From assembly GCF_900108245.1 (NCBI RefSeq), contig NZ_FNUY01000013.1, positions 62,001-126,000 on the forward strand: a stretch of DNA of 64,000 nt. Direction: 5' to 3'. Shown one piece after another: positions 9,824 through 19,356 of this stretch. The DNA is from Allobosea lathyri. Lineage in GTDB: Bacteria; Pseudomonadota; Alphaproteobacteria; Rhizobiales; Beijerinckiaceae. Position 1 is the stretch's first letter, and the number at the start of each line of letters is the position of its first letter. A program made the translations under genes and the position numbers. The notes beneath the pieces are model-generated. The model made no database searches. It was not told where the DNA came from and saw nothing but the letters and a program-made list of their open reading frames with translations.

Positions 9824-10168
9824 TCGCGACGCTCTCGAGACGCTCTTACGCAACACACGTCCTGCCCGGGCAATCGGAGGCGCCAACACGGCGCGCACGC
9901 GCGCTCATCGAATGAGCGCGTGACGCACAAAACCGACCGTCAGTGCAGGAAACTCAGCAACTTCACTTGCCTCCATAGGAGGCTTGCGTGGTTAATTGCC
10001 GGTGAATGAAGTGCTGTGTTTTTTCCAAAATAATTTGAGACGCACCGCAACATCGCTTGTCTCTGCGAGATCGGTTGACGCCGGAGGTGGCCATGCCGCA
10101 GGCTCGTGTCAGACGTCGCTTGACCATGCCTGCCTAGGACAGGAGCGCGACGCGGCAGGGAGCAGTGG
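9824..10168. other. Intergenic region with no definite feature
   Basis: This 345-bp region separates two divergently read genes. It contains a few AT-rich stretches, including one with TTTTCCAAAATAATTTG near 10020-10035, which could be part of the promoter of the downstream ligase gene. I see no RNA gene, repeat or recognisable operator. Confidence 0.4.
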
Positions 10169-11803
10169 ATGGCGTCGAATAGCCAAGACAGGAACCCGGC
10201 GCAAGTTCCGGAGCCTGCGACATGTGTGCTGCGCTACATGCTCGAACGTCAGGCAGCGACTGTCCCTGAGCGCCGCTTTGTCCAGTTCTGGCCCGGCTCG
10301 ACATGGACCTATGCGGAAACGCTGCATCGCGTGCGTCTGCGGGCGGCTGCGCTGGCCGCGGCGGGCGTGCGGCAGGGCGACCATGTGCTGTGCTGGATGG
10401 GCAACGGCCCCGATCTGCTGCTCAGCTGGTTCGCGATCAACTATCTCGGGGCTGTGTATGTGCCCTTGAACACGGCCGCTCGCGGGCGGCCGCTCGAATA
10501 CGTCCTCGATGATGCGGACGCAGCCTTGATGATCGCCCATCGCGCTCTTGTCCCGCGATTGGCCGAGGTGAAGCCCGGAAAGGTCCGGCGCGTGCTGCTG
10601 GTCGGCGAGGCCGGGGATACCGAGCACTCGGCCGTCGAAGGCCTCGAAATGGCCGCGCTCGAAGATCCAGCATCCGTGCCGGATACGGCCCTTGCGCTCG
10701 ATCAACCGATCGAGCCCTGGGACACGCAGGCGATCATGTACACCTCCGGCACGACCGGGAACGCCAAGGGCGTGCTGTCATCCTATGTCCAGCTCTACAC
10801 GATGGGGCCGGACGCGTTCGACTGCATCGGCCCCGATGATTGCTGCATGATCTGCGGGCCGATCTTCCATTGCGGCTCGACGCTCTACGTCTATGCGATG
10901 CTGGCCTGCGGCGGCTCGATCGGGATGGTGCGCGAGTTCCGCACGACTGATTTCTGGGACGCCATCCGCGACACCGGCTCGACCGTCGTGCTGCTGCTGG
11001 GTGTCATGGCGACCTTCCTGCTGAAGCAACCGCCCGATCCTCGTGACCGCGAACATCCCTTGCAGAAGGCCTTCATCGTGCCCTTTGGCGAAGATGCCGC
11101 CACTTTCCGGGACAGGTTCGGCGTCGCGCTCCATACCGTCTACAACATGACCGAGATCGCCAGCCCGCTGAGCGCTGGCCCCGGCATTGCGGAGCCGGGT
11201 CTTGCGGGCACGCCGAGACCCTGGTTCGAGGTCAAGGTCGCCGATAGCGAGGACCGTGAGCGGCCGCGTGGCGAAGTCGGCGAATTGCTGGTGCGCGCCA
11301 ACCGGCCCTGGGCCCTGATGAAGGGCTACTACAAGAATCCCGAGGCGACGCTTGCCGCCATGCGCAATGGCTGGTTCCACACCGGCGATGCCTTCCGGCA
11401 GGCTCCCGATGGCCGCTTTTTCTTCGTCGACCGGATCAAGGATGTGATCCGCCGGCGCGGCGAAAACATCTCCTCCTTCGCACTGGAAAGCGAAATCCTG
11501 GCCCATCCCCACGTGCGCGAGGCGGTTGCCGTCGCGGTCCCGAGCGCCGACAGCGAGGATGAGGTTCTGGCCGTGGTCACGCCTGTCGCGGGCGGCATGA
11601 TCGATCCCGCCGAATTGACCGCCTTCCTTGCCGGGCGGGTCCCGCACTACATGGTGCCACGCTTCGTCAGAGTGGTCGCGGACCTGCCCAAGACGGCCAG
11701 CGGCAAGCTCCAGAAGCATGTCCTGCGCAGCGAGGGCGTAACGGTCGATACATTCGACCGCGACGCCGCCGGCATCCGCCTCAAACGTGAACGGCTCGCC
11801 TGA
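10169..11803 (+). CDS. AMP-dependent acyl-CoA synthetase/ligase
   Basis: This 544-residue ANL-superfamily enzyme activates a carboxylic acid as acyl-AMP and then makes the CoA thioester. It has the P-loop MYTSGTTGNAKG near residue 190, YNMTE near residue 325, the hinge region FFVDRIKDVIRRRGENIS near residue 420, and the C-terminal lysine motif PKTASGKLQK near residue 510. The overall pattern resembles the CaiC-like group of carnitine or medium-chain acid ligases, but the substrate cannot be read from sequence. It stands alone, with its own GGGAG ribosome-binding site and a repeat pair downstream. It could supply a CoA ester to the catabolic cluster further right, but that cluster has its own ligase. 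Confidence 0.85.
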   Translation: MASNSQDRNPAQVPEPATCVLRYMLERQAATVPERRFVQFWPGSTWTYAETLHRVRLRAAALAAAGVRQGDHVLCWMGNGPDLLLSWFAINYLGAVYVPLNTAARGRPLEYVLDDADAALMIAHRALVPRLAEVKPGKVRRVLLVGEAGDTEHSAVEGLEMAALEDPASVPDTALALDQPIEPWDTQAIMYTSGTTGNAKGVLSSYVQLYTMGPDAFDCIGPDDCCMICGPIFHCGSTLYVYAMLACGGSIGMVREFRTTDFWDAIRDTGSTVVLLLGVMATFLLKQPPDPRDREHPLQKAFIVPFGEDAATFRDRFGVALHTVYNMTEIASPLSAGPGIAEPGLAGTPRPWFEVKVADSEDRERPRGEVGELLVRANRPWALMKGYYKNPEATLAAMRNGWFHTGDAFRQAPDGRFFFVDRIKDVIRRRGENISSFALESEILAHPHVREAVAVAVPSADSEDEVLAVVTPVAGGMIDPAELTAFLAGRVPHYMVPRFVRVVADLPKTASGKLQKHVLRSEGVTVDTFDRDAAGIRLKRERLA

Positions 11804-11824
11804 GCGAGCCGTTCGTAGTGCTTT

Positions 11825-11876
11825 GGATCATCGGCTTTTCCCGAAATCCGCATTCCACTTTTCGGGCCGATGATCC
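11825..11876. repeat. Palindromic intergenic repeat, copy 1
   Basis: The outer arms are GGATCATCGGC and GCCGATGATCC, with inner arms around CCCGAAA and TTTCGGG. The element can fold into one long hairpin. It matches a palindrome family widespread in intergenic DNA of Hyphomicrobiales. It sits just after the ligase gene and may act as its transcription terminator. Confidence 0.85.
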
Positions 11877-11890
11877 AGCTCTTTGGTTTT

Positions 11891-11936
11891 GCATCGGCTT
11901 TTCCCGAAAACCGCATTCCACTTTTCGGGCCGATGC
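11891..11936. repeat. Palindromic intergenic repeat, copy 2
   Basis: This is a second copy in the same orientation, with arms GCATCGGC and GCCGATGC and nearly the same core as copy 1, 14 bp after it. It ends directly at the stop codon of the convergent dioxygenase gene, so the pair separates two converging transcripts. Confidence 0.85.
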
Positions 11937-12884
11937 TTAGAGCGGCTTCAATCCCGCCTCGATCTGGGCGCGCCTGGGCTCCAGGAAGGGCGGCAAGGCA
12001 AGCTTCTCGCCCATCGTCTCGGCGGGCTCGTCTGCTGAGAAGCCGGGCTCGTCCGTCGCGATCTCGATCAGGATGCCGTTCGGCTCGCGCAGGTAGAGCG
12101 AGCGGAAGTAGAAGCGATCGACCTTGCCGCTATTGGGATAGCCGGCTGCCTTCAGCTTTTCGGCCCAGGCGTCGTAATCCGCGAAGCTCGGCGTGCGCAG
12201 CGCCAGATGGTGGACGCCGCCCGCGCCTTCGCGGGCCTGAGCCAGATCAGGTTCGACCGCGACGTGGAGTTCAGCGGCCGGGCCACCCTCCCCGATCTTG
12301 AAGACATGGATCTCGCCAGTGGCGTGGTCCGCATCGCGATAGCTCGAAATGCGCTCCAGGCCGAGCAACTGGGTCAGTACGACTTCGGTACGGTCGAGCT
12401 TCGGCACCGAGATGGTGACGGGCCCGAGACCGCGGATCTGATGCTCGGCGGGAACCGGGCTCTTCTCCCAGACGACGAAGGGGATATCGCCGCCATCGGC
12501 GATCAGCGTCAGGCGCTGGCCTTCCGGGTCCTCGAAATCGACGGCCGAGCGGCCATTGATCGCACGGATCGGCGAAACCGTGATGCCGCCCTTGGTCAAG
12601 CGCTCGCGCCACCACTCCAGCGAGGCCTCGTTTGCCACGCGCAGCGAGGTGCGGCTGATCGAATGGGTGCCACGGCGCGCAGGCGCAGCCGGCCAATCGA
12701 AGAACGTCAGATCGGAACCGGGAGAGCCGGCGCCATCGGCATAAAACAGATGATAGGCCGAGGTGTCGTCCTGATTGACGGTCTTCTTGACCAGCCGCAT
12801 GCCGAGCACCTCGGCATAGAAGCGCCGGTTGCCGGGAGCGTCGGCGGAAATGGCGGTGACATGGTGGATGCCGGTGAGTTTCAT
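11937..12884 (-). CDS. Ring-cleaving dioxygenase, VOC/glyoxalase family (MhqO-like)
   Basis: The 315-residue protein has two tandem vicinal-oxygen-chelate modules. The first starts at residue 1 (MKLTGIHHVTAISADA) and the second near residue 150. Likely metal ligands are the His in GIHHVT, His in GVHHLALRT near residue 220 and Glu in NGILIEIATDEPGF near residue 270. This layout fits the MhqO/MhqE group of extradiol-type ring-cleaving dioxygenases, which act on hydroquinone-like compounds; the real substrate is unknown. The ATG at 12884 has a GAGGG ribosome-binding site. It is read as a single gene. A small inverted repeat upstream may be its operator. Confidence 0.85.
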   Translation of the reverse strand: MKLTGIHHVTAISADAPGNRRFYAEVLGMRLVKKTVNQDDTSAYHLFYADGAGSPGSDLTFFDWPAAPARRGTHSISRTSLRVANEASLEWWRERLTKGGITVSPIRAINGRSAVDFEDPEGQRLTLIADGGDIPFVVWEKSPVPAEHQIRGLGPVTISVPKLDRTEVVLTQLLGLERISSYRDADHATGEIHVFKIGEGGPAAELHVAVEPDLAQAREGAGGVHHLALRTPSFADYDAWAEKLKAAGYPNSGKVDRFYFRSLYLREPNGILIEIATDEPGFSADEPAETMGEKLALPPFLEPRRAQIEAGLKPL

Positions 12885-12981
12885 GTGACCCTCGTCTGGA
12901 CAGGCCGCTCTCTGGAGCCGCCGATGCTCCCGAGATAGCATTGATTTTTTGCCGCGCCAGATTCACGCCGGCAATCTATTG

Positions 12982-12997
12982 ATTGCACCAATGCAAT
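12982..12997. promoter_or_regulatory. Possible operator upstream of the VOC dioxygenase
   Basis: The sequence ATTGCA-CCAA-TGCAAT is an inverted repeat with perfect 6-bp arms, 98 bp upstream of the dioxygenase start and inside an AT-richer stretch. A MarR- or LysR-type binding site is possible. No regulator gene is adjacent. Confidence 0.35.
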
Positions 12998-13020
12998 ATC
13001 GATCGAGATTCGGATACCTG

Positions 13021-13344
13021 TCAGGGCTTGATCGGGTTGGTGCGCGACGCGCCGGCCTTGTCGCCCGGCGTTGCGGGAACCGTGCAATCCTCCGGCTTCG
13101 CCTTGCAATCATAGACCATCGTCGGGGCGGCGGACGGGGCGGATTGTCCCGCGGAGGGCAGGATATTGTTCTGCCCCTTGTCGACCTGACCGGGATGCGT
13201 GGTGGTCGGGCCCGTGCCAGGAGTTTGCTGGCCGGTCGAGGGGGGCGTCTGCGGTGCGGCCGGTGTCGTCTGCGCCATCGCGCCTTGCGACAGCGCAAAG
13301 GTCAAGGCAGTGGCCTGAACGGCCCAACGAACGGAACGAAACAT
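13021..13344 (-). CDS. Small secreted hypothetical protein
   Basis: The 107-residue protein starts with a clear signal peptide (MFRSVRWAVQATALTFALSQ, cleaved after AMAQ). The mature part is rich in Pro, Thr, Gly and Gln, and it contains two cysteines in VYDCKAKPEDC that could form a disulfide. I do not recognise a family. The ATG at 13344 is supported by GGGAG seven bases upstream; the longer open frame upstream is Arg-rich and implausible. It lies downstream of the monooxygenase fusion on the same strand with an 83-bp gap, so it may be separate from the catabolic cluster. Confidence 0.75.
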   Translation of the reverse strand: MFRSVRWAVQATALTFALSQGAMAQTTPAAPQTPPSTGQQTPGTGPTTTHPGQVDKGQNNILPSAGQSAPSAAPTMVYDCKAKPEDCTVPATPGDKAGASRTNPIKP

Positions 13345-13427
13345 ATCGATCTCCCAACGCCCCGAAACGGGCATCAGAAGGGAACGGCGACGCATGCTCC
13401 GTGGTTCCCCCGAGCACGCCGTTCCGC

Positions 13428-15752
13428 TCAGGAGGCCGGTGCGTGCCGGCTTGGCTTTGCCTTCAGCTTCAGCTCCTGAAGATCGTCGCGCTCGCGCGGC
13501 GTGTTGCGCATGAGCTGGTCCTTGCCGGGCTGGTACTGGACGGGCTGGGCGATATCGACGCCATACCACGCGGCCGCACGCAGCACGAATGATGGATCCG
13601 CCAGATGAGGCCGGCCAAGCGCGACGAGATCGGCGCGGCCGGATGCCACGATGGTGTTGACCTGATCGGCCGTGGTGATGTTGCCGACGCACATGGTCGC
13701 AATTCCGGCCTCGTTGCGGATCTGGTCCGAGAACGGCGTCTGGAACATGCGGCCATAGATCGGCCGGCTGTCATTGACGGTCTGTCCCGTCGAGACATCG
13801 ACCAGATCGCAGCCTTCACTCGCAAAAGCTGACGCGATCGCGACGGAATCCTCCGGCGTCAGGCCGCCCGCCTTCCAGTCGGTCGCGGAGATGCGCACCG
13901 ACATCGGCTTTTCGCGCGGCCAGTTCTCCCGGAGCGCCCGGAAAACCTCAAGGGGATAGCGCAAGCGGTTCTCGATCGAGCCACCATAGGCATCGCTGCG
14001 CAGATTGGTCAGCGGCGAGAGGAAGCTCGCCAGCAGGTAGCCATGGGCGCAGTGCAGCTCCAGCATGTCGAAGCCGGCGCGCTCGCCGCGCTCGGCCGCC
14101 GCGACGAATTCGTCGCGCACGCGGTCCATGTCGGCGCGGGACATGGCGCGCGGAAGCTGGCTCTCGGGGTAGTAGGGCAAGGACGAGGCGGAGATGATCG
14201 GCCAGGCACCCTGCTCCAGCGGCTGGTCCATGCCCTCCCACATCAGCTTGGTCGCGCCCTTGCGGCCGGCATGACCGAGCTGGAGGCAGATTTTTGCTGC
14301 CGAGCTCGCATGAACGAAGGCGACGATGCGCGCCCAGGCGGCCTCCTGCTCGTCCGTATAGAGCCCGGCGCAGCCCGGCGTGATGCGCGCATCTGCCGCC
14401 ACGCAGACCATCTCGGTGAAGATCAGCCCCGGGCCGCCGATGGCCCGGGAGCCATAATGCATCAGGTGCCAATCGTTGGGCATGCCCTCATCGGCCGAAT
14501 ACTGGCACATGGGCGAGAGCACCATGCGGTTCTCCACCTGCATTTCGCGCATCCTGAAGGGCTGGAAGGCCGGCGGGACGGCCGAACCGTCCTTGCGGGT
14601 GCGGGCCAGCGGGCCGAGTTCCTGGGCAACCAGCCTGTCGACGCCCGCGACGAAGTCGGGCGCGCGCAATGCCAGATTGTCATAGGTGATCGCCTTGGAG
14701 CGGGTCATCAGGCCGAAGGCGAAGCGCAGCGGGTCGAAATCCCAGAAGCGACGCAGCTGCTCGAACCAGACCAGCGAGACATCGGCCGCATGTTGCGTCT
14801 TCTCGACCTCCTCGCGGCGCGTACGCTCGTACAGAGCGAGCGCCTCGGGGACCTTGAGCCCAGCCTTGTGGAAGGCCCTGTGCAGGCCGATCGCGTCCTC
14901 CATCGCGAGCTTGGTGCCCGAGCCGATCGAGAAATGCGCCGTCGCCTTGGCGTCGCCGATCAGCACGACGTTTTCGCTGACCCAGCTGCGGCAGCGGATC
15001 ATCGGAAAATTGCGCCAGAGCGAGCGGTTGGTGATGAGCTTGTGGCCCTGCAACTCGTCGGCGAAAATGCCTTCGAGGAAGGTGGCGGAGGCCGCCTCAT
15101 CCATCGTGTCGAGGCCGGCGCGCGCAAAGGTCTCCGGATCGGTCTCCAGCACCCAGGTCGAACGACCCGCCTCGTATTGGTAGCAATGGGCGATGAAGAG
15201 GCCGTGCTCGGTCTGCTTGAAGAAAAAGGTGAAAGCGTCGAAGGGCCGGGTCGAGCCCATCCAGGTGAACATATTGGGGCGCAGATCGACCTCCGGCTGG
15301 AAACGATCGCGCCAGCCCTCGCGGATGCGGCTGTTGATGCCATCGGCCGCGACGACGAGATCGTAGTCGCGCTTCAACGCCTCGATATCGGCCGCCTCCT
15401 CGCCGAAACGGAGGGTTACGCCGAGTTCGCGCGCCCTCGCCTGCACGAGCATCAGCAGCGAGCGGCGCGAACAGCCGCAAAAGCCGTTTCCCGAGACGCG
15501 ATGGACGCTGTCCTTGAAATGGACCTCGACATCATCCCAATATGCGAAATTGTCGCGGATCGCGGCATAGCTTGCAGCGTCGGCGGCCTTGAAGATGTCG
15601 AGCGTCTGATCGGAAAAGACCACGCCGAAGCCGAAGGTGTCGTCGGGCTGATTGCGCTCGAGAACGGTGACGTCGAGCGCTGGCCAGTCGCGCTTCATCA
15701 GCAGCGCGAAATAAAGTCCGGCGGGACCGCCGCCAACCACTGCGATGCGCAT
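13428..15752 (-). CDS. Monooxygenase/old-yellow-enzyme fusion (2-aminobenzoyl-CoA or salicylyl-CoA type)
   Basis: This 774-residue fusion joins a single-component FAD monooxygenase (about residues 1-390) to an old-yellow-enzyme-type NADH:flavin oxidoreductase (about 395-760). The first half has the FAD motif [18 protein letters not shown] at the N-terminus and [18 protein letters not shown] near residue 280. The second half has [25 protein letters not shown]-type residues and the [15 protein letters not shown] motif. This architecture is that of 2-aminobenzoyl-CoA monooxygenase/reductase and of proteins called salicylyl-CoA 5-hydroxylase. The neighbours, an aryl-CoA ligase of the 2-aminobenzoate group and a RidA protein, favour anthranilate as substrate. 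It is read away from the rest of the cluster, from a shared operator region. Confidence 0.88.
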   Translation of the reverse strand: MRIAVVGGGPAGLYFALLMKRDWPALDVTVLERNQPDDTFGFGVVFSDQTLDIFKAADAASYAAIRDNFAYWDDVEVHFKDSVHRVSGNGFCGCSRRSLLMLVQARARELGVTLRFGEEAADIEALKRDYDLVVAADGINSRIREGWRDRFQPEVDLRPNMFTWMGSTRPFDAFTFFFKQTEHGLFIAHCYQYEAGRSTWVLETDPETFARAGLDTMDEAASATFLEGIFADELQGHKLITNRSLWRNFPMIRCRSWVSENVVLIGDAKATAHFSIGSGTKLAMEDAIGLHRAFHKAGLKVPEALALYERTRREEVEKTQHAADVSLVWFEQLRRFWDFDPLRFAFGLMTRSKAITYDNLALRAPDFVAGVDRLVAQELGPLARTRKDGSAVPPAFQPFRMREMQVENRMVLSPMCQYSADEGMPNDWHLMHYGSRAIGGPGLIFTEMVCVAADARITPGCAGLYTDEQEAAWARIVAFVHASSAAKICLQLGHAGRKGATKLMWEGMDQPLEQGAWPIISASSLPYYPESQLPRAMSRADMDRVRDEFVAAAERGERAGFDMLELHCAHGYLLASFLSPLTNLRSDAYGGSIENRLRYPLEVFRALRENWPREKPMSVRISATDWKAGGLTPEDSVAIASAFASEGCDLVDVSTGQTVNDSRPIYGRMFQTPFSDQIRNEAGIATMCVGNITTADQVNTIVASGRADLVALGRPHLADPSFVLRAAAWYGVDIAQPVQYQPGKDQLMRNTPRERDDLQELKLKAKPSRHAPAS

Positions 15753-15788
15753 CTGAGCTCTCCCGAAGCCGATGGGAACGATCGGTCG

Positions 15789-15816
15789 AAAATTATTTTA
15801 GGTCTGAAATAATTTT
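15789..15816. promoter_or_regulatory. Operator 1 of the aromatic cluster (probable MarR site)
   Basis: Perfect 10-bp arms AAAATTATTT and AAATAATTTT flank the spacer TAGGTCTG. The site lies 37 bp upstream of the monooxygenase start. Its core TTTTAGGTCTGAA recurs in the second site at 15953-15969, which supports a common regulator, most simply the MarR protein encoded in the cluster. Confidence 0.7.
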
Positions 15817-15952
15817 ATCTCAAGAGGCAGTTTCCAGACCCCTTGCCCGGAGCCGATCCTGACCTCACCGAAAACGTTTTTTGCCGCACAACAGTGATAA
15901 ACTTGCGCGGAACCGATATCGCATCCGGCCTCATGATGCCGCTTGCAAATTG

Positions 15953-15969
15953 CTTTAGACCTAAAATAT
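15953..15969. promoter_or_regulatory. Operator 2 of the aromatic cluster (probable MarR site)
   Basis: Read on the minus strand this is TATTTTAGGTCTAAAGC, the same TTTTAGGTCT core as operator 1 but inverted. It lies about 30 bp upstream of the SDR start, in position to block the rightward promoter. Confidence 0.65.
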
Positions 15970-15996
15970 ATTGACGAGATCGGGAGGCTGCTCGGC

Positions 15997-16752
15997 ATGA
16001 CCTTGGCAGGACGACACGCGCTGGTGACCGGCGGCGGACGCGGCATCGGCCGCGCCATCGCAACGGCCCTGAAGATGCAAGGCGCGCGCGTCAGCATCAT
16101 CGGCCGCGATGCCACCGTGCTGCAGGACGCCGTTGCGACCGAAGCCGCCGACGCCTTCGCGATCTGCGACGTGCGGGACGAGGCCGCGGTCGCAGCCAGC
16201 GTCGCCGAACTCGCCGAGGCCCAGCCCTTTGACATCGTCGTCGCCAATGCCGGAGCGGTCGAGACCGGCCCTTTCACGCGCAGCAATGCCGAACGTTTCC
16301 GGCGCATGAGCGAGATCAACCTCATCGGCACCGTCAACGCCTTCCATGCCGTGCTGCCGGGCATGCTGGAGCGCGGCCACGGCCGGCTGATCGCCATCGC
16401 CTCGACGGCAGGTCATCGCGGCTATGCCTATGTTTCGGCCTATGCCGCCGCCAAGCACGCCGTGATCGGGCTCGTCCGTTCGCTGGCGCTGGAGACGGCG
16501 CGGGCGGGCGTCACGGTCAATGCCGTCTGCCCGGGCTATGCGGATACCGACATGGTCGCTGCGGGTCTCGACACCATCACCGCCAAGACCGGCGTGTCTC
16601 GCGAGCAAGCGCTTGCCGAAATGGTCAAGGCAAACCCGCAAGGGCGCCTGATCGCCCCCGATGAAGTCGCCGCCGCCATCCTCTATCTCTGCGGCCCCGG
16701 CAGCGCGTCCGTCACGGGCCAGTCGATGCTGATCAATGGCGGGGAGTTCTGA
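15997..16752 (+). CDS. SDR family 3-hydroxyacyl-CoA dehydrogenase-like protein
   Basis: The 251-residue classical SDR has the NAD(P) motif TGGGRGIGRA near residue 12, NAG near residue 83, a catalytic Ser in IASTAGHRG near residue 135, and YAAAKHA with Tyr and Lys near residue 150. It ends with the usual GQSMLINGGEF. In this cluster it most likely oxidises a 3-hydroxyacyl-CoA made after ring reduction. The ATG at 15997 has GGGAGG nine bases upstream; an 18-codon extension would overlap operator 2. It is the first gene of the rightward operon, and marR follows after one base. Confidence 0.9.
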   Translation: MTLAGRHALVTGGGRGIGRAIATALKMQGARVSIIGRDATVLQDAVATEAADAFAICDVRDEAAVAASVAELAEAQPFDIVVANAGAVETGPFTRSNAERFRRMSEINLIGTVNAFHAVLPGMLERGHGRLIAIASTAGHRGYAYVSAYAAAKHAVIGLVRSLALETARAGVTVNAVCPGYADTDMVAAGLDTITAKTGVSREQALAEMVKANPQGRLIAPDEVAAAILYLCGPGSASVTGQSMLINGGEF

Positions 16753-16753
16753 G

Positions 16754-17290
16754 ATGGAAGCGCCCTCCCACAGCCTCATCCTCGACCGCGAGACCAAGGC
16801 GAGCGAGCGTCCCGGCGATCATAAGGACGAGTTGCGGCTCTGGTTGAGGATGCTGACCTGCTCGACATTGATCGAGACCGAGATCCGCAACCGCCTGCGC
16901 GAGGAGTTCAAGACGACACTGCCGCGCTTCGACCTGATGGCCCAGCTTGAGAAATCGACGACCGGCATGACGGTCGGCGAGGTCTCGCAACGGCTGATGG
17001 TGTCGAACGGCAATGTCACCGCCGTGGTCGCCGGCCTGCTTGCCGACGGGCTGGTCGACAAGCGCGCGGCCGCGCAGGACCGGCGCGTGCAGGTGCTGAC
17101 GCTGACGGCGCAGGGCCGCAAGGCCTTCCGGGCGATGGCGGAACGGCATGAAGGCTGGATCGCCGAGCTCTTCGCCGGGCTTGAGCAGCCGGAGATCGTG
17201 CAGCTCTTCCGCCTGCTCGGACAGACCAAGACCTCGCTGCATCGCGCGATCGCGCAGCGTGCCAGCGAGACGCCCAAGGGAGAGAAATGA
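16754..17290 (+). CDS. MarR family transcriptional regulator
   Basis: The 178-residue protein has a winged helix-turn-helix of MarR type: helices around [14 protein letters not shown], the recognition region [20 protein letters not shown] near residues 75-95, and the wing with the conserved [16 protein letters not shown]. MarR proteins of such clusters usually repress until an aromatic CoA ester or acid binds. Two copies of an inverted motif in the 13.4/16.0 kb divergent promoter region are likely targets. The start is the ATG one base after the SDR stop, and the end overlaps the next gene by four bases, so it is co-translated with the enzymes. Confidence 0.92.
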   Translation: MEAPSHSLILDRETKASERPGDHKDELRLWLRMLTCSTLIETEIRNRLREEFKTTLPRFDLMAQLEKSTTGMTVGEVSQRLMVSNGNVTAVVAGLLADGLVDKRAAAQDRRVQVLTLTAQGRKAFRAMAERHEGWIAELFAGLEQPEIVQLFRLLGQTKTSLHRAIAQRASETPKGEK

Positions 17291-18123
17291 TGAGCTTCGC
17301 CAACACCACGACCCTGCCTTTGGCGACGTTCAAGCCGAACCATTTCCAGCTCGAAGTCAGCGACAAGGTCGCGACCGTGACGCTGAACCGGCCTGAGAAA
17401 AAGAATCCGCTGACCTTCGCAAGCTACCGCGAACTCACGGATTTCTTCCTCGCGGCACAGAAGGATGAGGCGATCGCGGCGATCGTCGTCACCGGCGCCG
17501 GCGGCAATTTCTCGTCGGGCGGCGACGTCTTCGAGATCATCGGGCCGCTGGTCGCGATGGAGACCAAGGAGCTGCTGAAGTTCACCCGCATGACCGGCGA
17601 GCTGGTCAAGGCGATCCGCGCCTGCCCGCAGCCGGTCATCGCAGCGATCGACGGTATCTGCGCTGGCGCCGGCGCGATCGTGGCGATGGCCTCCGACATC
17701 CGGCTGGGAACGGCGGAGAGCAAGATCGCCTTCCTGTTCAACCGTGTCGGGCTCGCCGGCTGCGACATGGGCGCCTGCGCGATGCTGCCGCGCATCATCG
17801 GCCAGGGCCGTGCCGCCGAGCTGCTCTATACCGGCCGCGTCCTGCGCGGCGAGGAGGCCGAGCGCTGGGGCTTCCTGAACCGCCTTGTCGCGAAGGACGC
17901 GCTGATCGGCGAGGCCCAGACGCTGGCCTCGGAGCTTGCGAACGGGCCGACCTTCGCCAACGCCATGACGAAGCGCATGCTGGAAATGGAATGGGCGATG
18001 TCGGTCGAGAGCGCGATCGAGGCGGAAGCGGTGGCTCAGGCCCTATGCATGCAGACCGAGGATTTCGCCCGCGCCTACCGCGCCTTCGCGGCGAAGAAGC
18101 AGCCGGTCTTCGAGGGCAATTGA
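17287..18123 (+). CDS. Enoyl-CoA hydratase/isomerase family protein
   Basis: This 278-residue crotonase-fold protein has the oxyanion-hole segments [15 protein letters not shown] near residue 75 and [20 protein letters not shown] near residue 120. In the third motif, [14 protein letters not shown] near residue 155, the first catalytic Glu position is not the usual one, so it may be an isomerase or hydrolase variant rather than a normal hydratase. It probably processes the alicyclic CoA ester formed by the monooxygenase/reductase. Its start (ATGATGA) overlaps the marR stop, and the acyl-CoA dehydrogenase follows after one base. Confidence 0.9.
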   Translation: MMSFANTTTLPLATFKPNHFQLEVSDKVATVTLNRPEKKNPLTFASYRELTDFFLAAQKDEAIAAIVVTGAGGNFSSGGDVFEIIGPLVAMETKELLKFTRMTGELVKAIRACPQPVIAAIDGICAGAGAIVAMASDIRLGTAESKIAFLFNRVGLAGCDMGACAMLPRIIGQGRAAELLYTGRVLRGEEAERWGFLNRLVAKDALIGEAQTLASELANGPTFANAMTKRMLEMEWAMSVESAIEAEAVAQALCMQTEDFARAYRAFAAKKQPVFEGN

Positions 18124-18124
18124 G

Positions 18125-19354
18125 ATGAGCGCGCCCGGCGATCGTTTTGTTGGTGACGGACTGCTCGGCGACACGCTGTCCTGGCCCTTCTTCGAGGAGC
18201 GCCACCGCGCTTTCGCCGCCGAGCTCTCCGCCTGGGCCGATGCCTATCTGCCTGACCTGCCACATGACGATGTCGATGCCGCCTGCCGGGCGCGGGTCGC
18301 GGCGCTGGGACAGGCCGGTTTCCTGAAGGCGGTCGTGCCGGCCGCCTATGGCGGGCTCGGCAAGACCTTCGACGTGCGCACGCTGTGCCTCGCCCGCGAA
18401 ATCCTCGCGGCACGCGACGGGCTGGCGGATTTCGCCTTTGCGATGCAGGGTTTGGGAACGGGCTCGATCACGCTTGCCGGGTCCGAGGCCATGAAGGCGC
18501 GCATCCTGCCCGGCATTTGCGCGGGCACGCATATCGCCGCCTTCGCGCTGTCGGAAAAGGAGGCCGGCTCCGACGTTGCGGCCATGGCGACGACCGCGGT
18601 GCCAGACGGCGACGATCATGTCCGGATCGACGGCGAGAAGAGCTGGATCTCGAATGGCGGCATCGCCGACCATTATGTCGTCTTCGCCCGGACGGGCGAG
18701 GCGCCGGGCGCGCGCGGCCTGTCGGCCTTCCTGGTCGAGGCCGATACGCCCGGCCTGAGCATCACGGAGCGGATCGATGTGATCGCGCCCCATCCGCTCG
18801 CCACCTTGCGCTTCGAGGCCTGCCGCGTCCCCGTGACAAACCGCATCGGCGGCCCCGGCGACGGCTTCAAGGTGGCGATGGCGACGCTCGACATCTTCCG
18901 GTCGACGGTCGGAGCCGCGGCGCTGGGCTTCGCAAGGCGCGCGCTGCACGAGACCGTTTCGCACGCCAACAGCCGCAAGCTCTTCGGCGGCACGCTGGGA
19001 GATCTTCAGCTCAGCCAGGCCGCGATCGCCGACAGCGCGGCCGAGGTCGATGCTGCCGCTTTACTGGTGTACCGCGCCGCCTGGACCAAGGATCAGGGCG
19101 CGGCCCGGGTCACGCGCGAGGCGGCACTTGCCAAGATGGTCGCGACGGAGAACGCCCAGCGCGTCATCGACCGCGCCGTGCAGATCCATGGCGGGCTCGG
19201 CGTGACCAGGGGCGTCAAGGTCGAGGAGCTCTACCGCGAGATCCGGGCGCTGCGCATTTATGAGGGCGCGACCGAGGTGCAGAAGGTCGTGATCGCGCGC
19301 GACCTGTTGAAATCCCATGCCGATAAGCAGAATTCCGACAGGATGAGGGGCTGA
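18125..19354 (+). CDS. Acyl-CoA dehydrogenase
   Basis: The 409-residue flavoprotein has the family segments [15 protein letters not shown] near residue 140, [19 protein letters not shown] near residue 170, and the C-terminal [20 protein letters not shown] near residue 345. The catalytic base is probably the Glu in [17 protein letters not shown] near residue 385. It should introduce or remove a double bond in a cyclic CoA intermediate of the aromatic pathway. Start and stop are tightly spaced with the neighbouring genes (1 and 2 bp), as in one operon. Confidence 0.93.
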   Translation: MSAPGDRFVGDGLLGDTLSWPFFEERHRAFAAELSAWADAYLPDLPHDDVDAACRARVAALGQAGFLKAVVPAAYGGLGKTFDVRTLCLAREILAARDGLADFAFAMQGLGTGSITLAGSEAMKARILPGICAGTHIAAFALSEKEAGSDVAAMATTAVPDGDDHVRIDGEKSWISNGGIADHYVVFARTGEAPGARGLSAFLVEADTPGLSITERIDVIAPHPLATLRFEACRVPVTNRIGGPGDGFKVAMATLDIFRSTVGAAALGFARRALHETVSHANSRKLFGGTLGDLQLSQAAIADSAAEVDAAALLVYRAAWTKDQGAARVTREAALAKMVATENAQRVIDRAVQIHGGLGVTRGVKVEELYREIRALRIYEGATEVQKVVIARDLLKSHADKQNSDRMRG

Positions 19355-19356
19355 CG

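Noticed and set aside
14043-15812. A 589-codon plus-strand frame opposite the monooxygenase fusion
   Set aside because: It is antisense to a clear flavoprotein gene and lacks any motif.
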